Assembly: GCA_022606425.2 (NCBI GenBank)
Contig: JAHDVF020000893.1
Location: 62,001 to 126,000 of the forward strand
Origin: Lepidostoma basale
Taxonomy: Eukaryota > Arthropoda > Insecta > Trichoptera > Lepidostomatidae
DNA: 64,000 nt
Direction: 5' to 3'
In this document: positions 32,501-41,400 of the stretch, piece by piece
Layout: every line of letters starts with the position of its first letter
How positions within the stretch are numbered: the stretch's first letter is position 1
Made by a program: the position numbers and the translations under genes
Notes under the pieces: generated by a model
Databases searched by the model: none
Seen by the model: the letters and a program-made list of their open reading frames with translations, nothing else
Told to the model about the DNA's origin: nothing

Positions 32501-34718
32501 GATTTGCGACTAAACCTTTTCTTTTACGAATTTTTGTAGCAGACAAGGGAGTGGAATTTTGGATTCCTGAATCGTTTAATTGCAAGGAGCCATCTAATGA
32601 ACTTTCCAGATTTAGTTTACTGGAATCTAATAAGGGGGACTGCGGCCTGGGAGAGAGGCCCCCGCTAGAAAAGGAAGAAGAGGAATGTCTTCGGATGATT
32701 TTGGACTCGCTGCCTCCGATCCCGGCCCCCGACATCTCGCTGAGAGAAGGGGACTGCATGCTGCTCCGCAGTCCGGCCACCTTCTGCGCCGAAACATCCA
32801 GATTGCCCGCAGACTTGTCCTTTCGAACTCGGAAAACCTTAGCATTGGAATCATTACTTTGACTCAAGACGGCTTTTTTTATTATTTTGGCTTTGGACAC
32901 TAACGCTCTCTTTTCTTTAGAGATTGATATTAATGACTTCTTATTTGGTTTGAGCGCTAATTCAGGTACATCAGAATTGTTATTACTCCTCTCCAGCTGG
33001 TAGATCATGTTCACTGCACCTTCGTCCATCAGCAATTTGTCTACTTCTGTCAATTTACGTTTTTTTATTGATATATTCAAAAGCTTCTTTTTGTTGGTAG
33101 GAGACACCGCAGTCACACTTTTAGGAGAACCTTCCACCTCTTCCGTTTGCTCTACATCTGCGGAGATTACGTTTTTAGATTTATTTTTTGTGGCATTTAC
33201 TTTTGGCAATCTATTCTCAGTCACTTTATTTTCATTCTGGGTACTTGTAACTTGTTTATTTGGCGTATCTCTCTTAATAATACTGCTAGCAAACTTGTAG
33301 GATTCAGGATTATCTGGATCATATATGACTTTCTTCTTAATAACTCGAGGCACCCTTTTCGGAGTAGGCTCAACAAAACTATTGGCATCCGACACTTTCG
33401 GACTCTGCACATGGTCCGTAGGAACAGGTTCCGTGGGAGGAGAGCTGAGCTGTAACTGTGTTGGCACTGCCGGCGCATCCAGCTTGCCCTCCTCGTCGCT
33501 CCAGTCATCCATGATAGTGGACAGGTTAGTGCTGATGTCTTTTTTACTGTACGTTTTAATGGGAACATCTTTCTTTGCAACCTCGGCATCTGTGGGCGGA
33601 GTCTCCAAAATATCTTTCTTGGTGCGACGCGGGCTCCGCACGATCGGCTCGACTTTTGGAATTTTTACATCCACAATTTTAGTACTTTTTTTCTTTTGTG
33701 GCTTTCTCGCGGGAAGCTCTTTTAGCTGTTGAAGGGCGAGGCGCTTTTCCAAGTCAGGGTCGATATTCTTCACAGGCCGTCTCATCTTCCTTTGAAATGA
33801 TTCCTTCTGCAATTCGTCCATTATGGGTCCAGTCGGCGGCGGAGTGTCGGAGCCGTCCTCCAGAATGGCCAAGAGCTGGGAGCTATTCATAACGGCCACT
33901 TCTTCTTCCATCACTGTTGGCCCGTCAGATTTTTCTCCGGCCAATTTCATTATAGTGTTAATTAAAATGGAATCTTCTTTAGGTTCGTCGGGGGTTTCCG
34001 CTTCATAGACTTTCATAATATCTTCTGTGGTGAGGGCTACATACGAGAAATCATCCGAACCATTATGTACAGATTCTGAGATTTCCTCCCCGTGGATGAT
34101 GGAGAGCTGGTTCTCAAGGGGAGCCCCCCCGTTTGCGAGGGGCGAGAGAGGGAGAATTTTGAACTCGGATTTTACAACTTTAATCTTTGCCCGGTTAGGT
34201 GTTGTATTCTCAGCATTCAAACTGCCGTCGTCGGGAACACTGGCATCGCTCTCGGGACATGTAACATTTTCCTCGGGCTCTGTCAGGTATTGCTCTGCGC
34301 CAGACTCTTCTGAAAGTTGGAGCGACTGTTCTGCAAAGTCAGCCGTTACTTCACTAATATCGCACACAGAATCTGCCTCGGCCACCAGTTCTAACTCAAC
34401 AACCTTAGCATTGGTGGAATCTTCCAAAGCCACAGATTCCATTTTGCAGTCGTCAGAGCTCTGTTTTAGTGGAATGGAACTAATTTCTTCACTATCTGAT
34501 ATCATTTTATTCTCTTCTATGGGTCCTTGAGTAACTTCGTCATTTCCCTCGGAAACAACTGCGTCAGTGACCGCAATAACATCTGCTTGATTCGGTTGTT
34601 GTTCTGGGTATTTAGATATATCATTTTGGAGATAACTAGTCTCATTTTCGTTTAAGCGACATTCAGAAGAAGAAATTTCCTCAGATTCTCCATTCTCCTT
34701 ACTTATACTTTCTTCCAT
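26545..34718 (-). CDS. CDYL-like protein: long disordered N-terminus plus crotonase-fold domain, 1050 aa
   Basis: Exons in transcript order, all GT-AG and in frame: 34718-32268, 31838-31672, 29271-29058, 27375-27232, 26721-26545. The first exon alone encodes 817 residues, acidic then Lys/Ser-rich, without a recognisable fold. The C-terminal ~260 residues (from about 788, LSSFTQLTIDVSQNIAHITV) match the enoyl-CoA hydratase-like domain of CDYL, a chromatin corepressor: GALCGGLDLRGLL, LLTLCDLALASDRATF, and AMCGRKLTASEALQRGLVARTLWP against vertebrate SGRKLTAQEACGKGLVSQVFWP. The CoA-pocket loop NGPAxGxG is replaced by GVGAACVGPG. No chromodomain is encoded at the N-terminus. In vertebrates this domain binds HDACs and CoA and acts on crotonylated histones; the function here is inferred. 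Introns carry two mariner relics, LINEs and SINEs. Confidence 0.85.
26824..26969 (+). mobile_element. tRNA-derived SINE S-1, copy 1
   Basis: It parallels 47027-47193: GACCTTCATGACAGAGTGG (box A area), GGGCTTGATTCCCAG (decayed box B), then GTGACAATAAAATGACGATAGAT and CATATGTCATGAAAATC. It lies within 300 bp of the CDYL-like last exon, in intron 4. Confidence 0.65.
27842..28143. repeat. Interspersed repeat R-A, copy 2
   Basis: Counterpart of 2575-2850, sharing AACCGCCCTACCT, CCCCTTGTAAAACTATCATA, GTGTTGTTGGCACAC and GATAGCGCAGAATA in the same order and spacing. It abuts a mariner relic on its right side. Confidence 0.6.
28203..28890 (-). pseudogene. 5'-truncated mariner transposase relic
   Basis: The C-terminal ~220 residues of a mariner transposase are open. 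They include the first catalytic Asp (FTGDETWVAHYTPETN), VFWNSRGIILIEYMPQG and the third-Asp region FPDLAPSDYYLF, ending RFTTCIERNGDYVEK. The second motif (normally HDNARPH) is destroyed and reads SRPAARQC. The N-terminal DNA-binding half is missing or unrecognisable. It lies in intron 3 of the CDYL-like gene, in the same orientation. Confidence 0.88.
29351..29720 (-). mobile_element. LINE 3' tail fragment (GTTA-tail family, copy 5)
   Basis: It starts at the 3' end with ACTAACTAACTAACTTACTAACC, the complement of the GTTA microsatellite tail, then GGAGGGGTGGGCAGAAAG and the CATGCATGCACGTCG block. It extends further 5' than most copies, through the region complementary to ATGATGGTGTTATGAAC-type sequence. 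No open frame survives. Confidence 0.75.
30010..30376 (+). mobile_element. LINE (CR1/jockey-like) 3' end, part 1, interrupted by a mariner
   Basis: The reading Y-L-Y-M-R-E-Y-G-N-Y-P-W-L-Y-P-T-A-F-L-L-G, then LIRGYFKNLTVLEKVG, is characteristic of the C-terminus of CR1/jockey-type reverse transcriptases. The 3' untranslated part (GAAGACAAATACTCTTGATTC, then CCATCTCTCATGC) continues after the mariner at 31270-31345 with CTCAATAGATGCCTTAAAC. Related 3' ends occur at 39181-39475 and 54900-55345. Confidence 0.75.
30377..31267 (+). mobile_element. Internally deleted mariner (891 bp) nested in a LINE
   Basis: The termini are CAGGGTCTGTCGCATCGAG and its inverse; a few bases are missing from the left repeat relative to the right. 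TA target duplications lie at 30375-30376 and 31268-31269. The DNA-binding region survives in pieces (MQRLLEQRAVIKFCIRLKKTG, then AMSQARVYEWHKQSRNGRES in a shifted frame, then NMKKYTVHRIVTGDLQMRKICANMV), as does the C-terminus (GAFQEWKKRYQKCIDAQG). The catalytic core between about 30990 and 31040 is deleted, so it is a relic. Confidence 0.9.
31270..31345 (+). mobile_element. LINE 3' end, part 2 (beyond the nested mariner)
   Basis: TGTTCTCAATAGATGCCTTAAACATT...TTTGTAATATCTTTGAGAAATAAACTGATTT completes the LINE that starts at about 30010. The same terminal block occurs uninterrupted near 39395-39475 and 55285-55345, confirming that the mariner split a pre-existing copy. Confidence 0.75.
32028..32112 (+). 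mobile_element. tRNA-derived SINE S-2, copy 1 (decayed)
   Basis: GGTCCAGGGTACAGAACTCTTGGC, then CTGATCCAGGGGACTTGG and a degenerate box B, match 47551-47620. It ends in an (ATA)-rich tail (AATAATAATAATA). It sits between exons 1 and 2 of the CDYL-like gene. Confidence 0.55.
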
Positions 34719-35441
34719 TATATATTAAATATTTGCGGTAAATAGAGTTATCTTAAACAAACAAAAACAAAAACACAATATGATAAAAATGATCGATTTG
34801 TAAGAGACGGCTTATAAAAACTAAATATTTATTACAAATTTACGAGAGAAAACAGTTGTCAAAAATAACAAAAATACGTGTTAATAAACATAAACAGTAA
34901 AGAAATAATTTGTTTAAAAATACTAATTTCTACAAACGTGTTAAGTTGTAAATTAAGAGATTAAAAGCCTTATTTACTCACCTAAAAAATATATTTTCCA
35001 AATAATCTATCACATTTCAGATACAATCCATAGCTTATCAGGCGAAACGTAATCACAAATAAGACGCGATCATAGACAATTTATTTTCAGGTGTTTATTT
35101 TACACAAGATATTTATGATAACAGAGCAAAGAAAAAAAAAAGAGACATGTACAATGTTCCATCCAATCACAGAACAGAAAATTCCTTAGCTTGAGATATG
35201 ATTGGTTGAAAAATTAAAATGGATTCGTAATACTTCAATTTGTCATTTTTTTTTATCGAATTAGGTACCTACTTCTAAACGTATGTAATTTCCCGCCATT
35301 GAATTAAAAAGTTTTCAAACCATTAGCTCTGTGTTATGAAACGTCACATTTGAGCGAATGTTTAATAGTTTCCGAAAGTTTAATTAAAAAATAATTTGAT
35401 ATTTATAATCGTTTTCTGGGGATGTTTGAAAACTATTAAAA
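34719..35441. promoter_or_regulatory. Putative bidirectional promoter, CDYL-like / RAD54B
   Basis: This 723-bp AT-rich gap lies between divergent ATGs at 34718 (minus) and 35442 (plus). No core element was assigned. Shared regulation of a chromatin-factor gene and a recombination gene is only a possibility suggested by position. Confidence 0.45.
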
Positions 35442-38400
35442 ATGAGAAAGTCAGCAGCTCCTTCACAATGTCGCAATCAGACAGGCGGTATATTTTCTGA
35501 TTCTGGTCATAAAAGAAGCATTAAATGTGTCCTAGCTCTTTTGGATAATGACGACAGTGGAAACCAAATTGAGCCCATTGCTAACTTAACACCGTCTATC
35601 CCACTAAATGAAAATGTATTGCCTGAAATCAATGTTTTGAATGAAGTATCCTTAAATCAGACAATTTCAAAATCGACAGAGTTATCTCGTTATAAGGTTC
35701 TTTGGGGTAAGCCTTCCACAAAAAAACACAAGACCTGGGATGGCGACGGATTAATGGAAGTTTCAGGAAAAAATATTACTTTATTTGGTGACAATGGCGA
35801 AATTTTAGGAACAAAGAATTTCTTAAAACCCCAGGAAATTGAAATTGGTCAAATTCTTTCGTGAGTTTCATTTTATAACATTAATTACTATTTGTATTAT
35901 TTTGATGTATTGTTTCATTAAATATTCCGTTGCAGGATTGGTTCGAAGGTTGTAGAAGTAATCGAACCTTATTCAAATGTGGAACCCAAACCTGGTAATA
36001 AGAGACCCATTGAAGACAACCAACCACTTTACCGACCGAGCAAGATAAAGAAGAAAACACTGGCGGGATCAGTGGCTCCATCTTTCTCTAATTTGTGCAA
36101 GCCTGTGAACATAGAACAGCACAAGCCTCTCACTCTACCCCCACCGCCCGGCTCCCACCAGGTTAATAAATCCTAAATATTTGTTTACTCTTCTACTGTG
36201 AAATATATCAATTGTTTAACCATGTAATAAAAATCATTTTATTAGTGTGAAAATGTTTTTATTTTGACAAAAAAGTGACCCTATGTATCATTTTGATGAA
36301 TAAGTGTTTTATAATAACATTTTGATTTAAATTCTTTTATTTAAACTCCTATTACTTTTGGTTGCTGCCAAATTTTCATACTATCCATATCTTTGTTGGG
36401 GCGATCATTAAAGTACAGTAGAATGTCAGTACCGGACAAGCCGAGATGATGAAGCGTTCTGTACAGTGACCTACACATGACTAAGCTTACCCCACTACAT
36501 CTGCATCATCCTTCTCCTCCCTACTCCTCTCGTTCTCCCCCGCACCCTGCGGACAGTCAGTCTCCCGCTGTGTTTGAGTTTCAATGCATTATCTCGTTCT
36601 TTTCAACATGTCATTATTTATCCAGAGAATCGGAATGACTCCTTCACGCTCCCTATTCCAGTCCAATATTTTATATTGTGCAGGCAAAGCCTTCGTCAGG
36701 ACCGCGTTTAATTATACAAATAAAAATGATTCTTACAACCCATTTTAAAAAGTTCTACTTATAATAGAAAAGATTGATGAAAGTTGACGGATGTTACAGT
36801 GGGAGCACAATATGGATAAGCGGCCGCTATTCAATGTACGTGTGGACCCATTCCTGAGCCTACGCCTGCGTCCGCACCAGCAGGATGGAGTGGCCTTCCT
36901 GTACAGCTGCGTTATGGGTTACGGCGCAAAGCACACAGGGGCGATCTTGGCTGATGAGATGGGACTTGGAAAGACTCTACAGTGCATTGCGCTCATCTGG
37001 TAAAGGACATTTAATGCGAAAGAAACTGAATTATAAAAATTAACTCGTATCAAATGTTCATTTAAGCATATATTTTAGGACGCTGCTGAAATATGGACCA
37101 TACGGCTCCCCCATCATCAAGAGAGCAATTATCATAACCCCGAGTACTCTCTGCGGCATGTGGGAAAAAGAATTCCTGAAATGGCTCGGCAGAGAAAGAT
37201 TGATTCCATTTGTAGTCAACAATAATCACAAGCCGGAAGACTTTAAAGCCCGCCCGAACCTGCCGGTTATGATCATCTCCTACGAGAGATTTGTTAAACA
37301 CGGGGATGAAATGGATTCACTAAACTTCGATTTAATTATCTGCGATGAAGCACACAGATTAAAAAATGCAAATAATAAGACAACTCAATGCCTGCAGAAC
37401 CTTTCTTGCAAAAAAAGAATTTTACTCACTGGAACACCTATTCAAAATGACCTACAGGAATATTTTGTTCTAATAGATATTGCTAATCCCGGAATACTCG
37501 GAGTCTACAATGATTTTAAAGAAGAATTTGTTAATCCTATTCTTAAATCGCAGCGGCCTGATTGTTCCATTAAAGAATGTGAAGCGGGTGAACATTGCGC
37601 TGCCCACTTACAGCTCTTGACTTCCAGTTTCATTCTAAGGCGCACTCAAAATCTTTTAAAAGATTATTTACCCGTGAAAACGGAATGTGTCGTGTGCTGT
37701 AAGATGAGTAAGCTACAAGAGACGCTGTACACTGCAGCCATTGACGATTGGTGGAATACAAGAGACATAACCTCCTGTTGTCCATTAACCTTAATAGTTA
37801 TTCTGAAAAAGATTTGCAACTATCCCCATTTGATTAAGAAGCCCGGCGGTGATAATGTGGCTGCAGCGGAATCCCTGTATAAATATTTACCAGCAGCGAG
37901 CGGTGTTAATGAACAGTATTCTGGTAAATTGGAAGTGGCTACAGCCCTAATGAAAGAAGTGGTCTTTAAGAACAATGAAAAGATGGTGATTGTATCCTGT
38001 TCAACTAAAATGCTCGATGTCTTGGCTGAAGTTTGCTCAAAAATATTTGTCAGATTTTCAAGGTTGGATTATTTCTTATTTCTCACATTTTGTTGCGTAT
38101 ACATGCCATAGCAATATAATATTACTTACCAGCAAATACACTGATCATAATAAGTATGGGTGATCAATATATTTTTTCTTTAAACTTTCGTATAAAGCAC
38201 TTAATTTGTGGTGACATTATTAAATAAAATAATAATACACTCTAAGTACTTTGTTTTAACACCACTTTATTTGGTTACACCAACCGTTTTCGCTCCTGCT
38301 GGAGCTTCGTCAGGGTGAGAGAGTAAACTGACAGTTAACTCTCTCACCCTGACGAAATTCCGGCGGGAGCAAAACCGATTGGTGTAACTAAATAAAGTGG

Positions 38401-41400
38401 TGTTAATACAAATTACTGAAAGTGTATTATTCTTCTTCATCTTCTTCCTCAGCCTATTCCCGTCCACTCCTGGACAAAGGCCTCCTTCATTCGCTTCCAT
38501 GTCACTCTGTCCTGTGCAGACTGCATCCAGGTTATTCCGACGTGTCTGTTCAGATCATCTTTCCACCGTAGTTGCGGTCGCCCTGCACTTCTCTTTGCCG
38601 TCCACGGTCTCCAAGTCAGCAGTCTTCTTGTATACTTTTTGTCTGAGCTTCCAGCTACGTTACCTGCCCATTGCCATTTTAGAGTCGCCACCCGGTGGAT
38701 GATGTCATTATTATTTTATTCAATATTTTTTCAACAAATCAAATAAATTAAATTCTTCTTATTCCTCTCCTATCAGAGGTTGGACAACATCATGGCTATT
38801 TTTACTACTGATGCAGCATCTCTAAACCAGGGTGTAGTACTGACAATTTTGGAAGTTTTGAACCAGAAATTTTTCTCCTCCAGACACTTTGTTTTCCTTA
38901 AATTTTACCGTGGATAAATAATTACAACACTTTATATTTCTCGTTACTATTCTCATTCGATGGGTAAGTCTCTGTTGCACAACATCCGTTTCATTTTAAA
39001 TAATCTATTTTGGGCCGTCTGTATTCTTGTTTTTATATCCTGAAGGTCCTACAGCCTAGGTATTTGTATCGATTCACCCACTCCAGCTTATTGTTTTGGA
39101 TTTTCTGTGTTGATGCCAGATTTATTTTCTTCTTGCCAATGATCATATATCAGTTTTCTTAATATTCATATTTAGACTGTGATTAGATTACTCTTTCTGC
39201 TGGCCGCAATAACCTACCTGCTTCTAGTGATGCCATTGGGAAGAGCAATCAGTCTGCTGAACATGATCACCTCGGAGATTGACATCTTTCACATTAGTGA
39301 AAGTTTGTTCAGACAAATACTCTTGACTTTAGATATTATCTTGTCTTCCTAAAATAGAACAATCTCTCACGCATTCCTGGTATTTTACCTGTTGATTCAA
39401 ATAGATGCCTTAAACTATAAATACGTTTGTAATGTCTTTTGAGAAAATAATCTGATTTGATTTGATTTGATATTTTAATTACAAATATTGTAAATTGAAG
39501 CCTTATTTTAAATTTGTTTATTTTTTGTAAAGTTGAGGCATTTGTTTATAAAATAATGCAATGACTGCAGATTAGATGGTAGCACCTGCATATCCAGCCG
39601 GCAGAGTATTGTGGAGGAATATAACAGCCGCTCAGGCCCCCCGATACTGCTGCTGAGCTCACGGGCGGGGGGCGCCGGGCTCTCTCTGCCCGCGGCCTCG
39701 CGCCTGCTGCTGGCCGACAGCGACTGGAACCCCGCCGTGGACCACCAGGCCATGGCCCGTGTCTGGAGGGACGGCCAGCGGCGGCCTGTGTTCATCTACA
39801 GGCTACTTACTACAGGTGCTCTTGAAGTCTCCGCATCAATTTTTTCAAAAATCATCTCATTTTATTTAATTTTTTTTAATCATTTTGAATCTTAGCATGC
39901 CCTAACTGATATCACTTTTTAAGCATTATTCTCCTTTTTCTTCTTCTAAAAGTGCCGTGTCAGGTTCCCCGGTGTTGCCGTTCACTCTGCCGCGCTTACG
40001 ATAAACGTATCAACTAAGGTTTTTGTCGAAATTGAGTTATTACATTATCTAGTATCAGGAAAATGAGATCTACAACTTTCTCAAAGTGACATTTCATGAT
40101 TTCTTCATTTTCTCGGTTTTTCAATTTTCATAAACGCATTAACTAGGACTTCGAGTGCAGTTTTACTTATCAAAAACGCACTTGCTGTATGTAGTTAGTA
40201 CAGACTTGTTTTCTAGCATTCAATAGCTTCTTAGTCATAAATGCACTATGTTTGAGGAATCTCACTAATTTTACAAGATTTTACAATATTTGTATTCAAA
40301 TAGCTATTTTCCTTGATATAAATGCATTATGTGATGTAGTTGCACTTATCATATGTATTGTTGAAGAATTGAGGTATAAGCTTACTATATAAAATGCATT
40401 AAATTGATTTACTAAGCATAAATGCATCAAGTAGGGTAGTTGATGCGTTTATGACTACATAGTTATTATGGCCTAAAAGTATTAGAGGCTGCTAGCGATA
40501 AGTACTTTTCAAAAATATTATGTCTACACTGTATTTTATTTTTATATGTTTGTATTTTTTTAGTATTCTTAACCCTTTTCTCTTTGTTTTGGTACAACTT
40601 TCATGTTGGTATCTTATCTAGTTCCTGAGATACAAGCAAAATAAAAATAAAAAGTTTAAACCCGTTTTTCTTGAAAAGCGTCAAACCCTAGTAATGTATC
40701 ATATCTTAAGTGCGGCAGCACTGTGGCGAATGCTTTCTCGCCACAGTGATTTAAGTGTTACTGGAGTGGCTTCCTGTTGCCTTCTTCTTGGATTTTATGT
40801 ACGGGTTACCTTCCCTTAGCTGATGGGTCTCGGTTTTGTGGTGCCAAAGATACAACCATCTTCCTGTCTGCAATGACCCTGATGGTAAGGTCAGTGATCA
40901 CATTGCCCGAGACTCGAGGTATGCCAAGGAGTCAGACATACTTTAAAGTCTTACTGCTGTCATGCAAGGTGGCATTTTATAGGTACATATTTTCCAGCAG
41001 AGTGTGTTCTACCTTGGCACTTCCAGTAATTCGAGTCCTTCATTCCAGTCCAGTTCAGTCGTCTTAAACATTCTAACGAGGCTCGGTCACTAATGAAACC
41101 GGTTGACACTTCCATGGTTTTCATGTAATGTGAATTTTATTTTGACTTTTAACAACCTGAAATATTTTATCTCTTCGATGCAGGAACGATAGAAGAGAAA
41201 ATTTACCAGCGCCAGATGTTTAAAACCGGCCTGTCTGACGTAGTGAAGGACCCCTACAGCGTGCAGTCCACCCTCAAGCTATCCCTGGAGGAACTGAGGG
41301 AGCTCTTCGTGGCAGACCTGGTATCCGAGAGCACTACGCACGACCTGTTGGAATGTCAATGTGCTGGTGATGGCTCTAACCTACATGTAATATTACTGTC

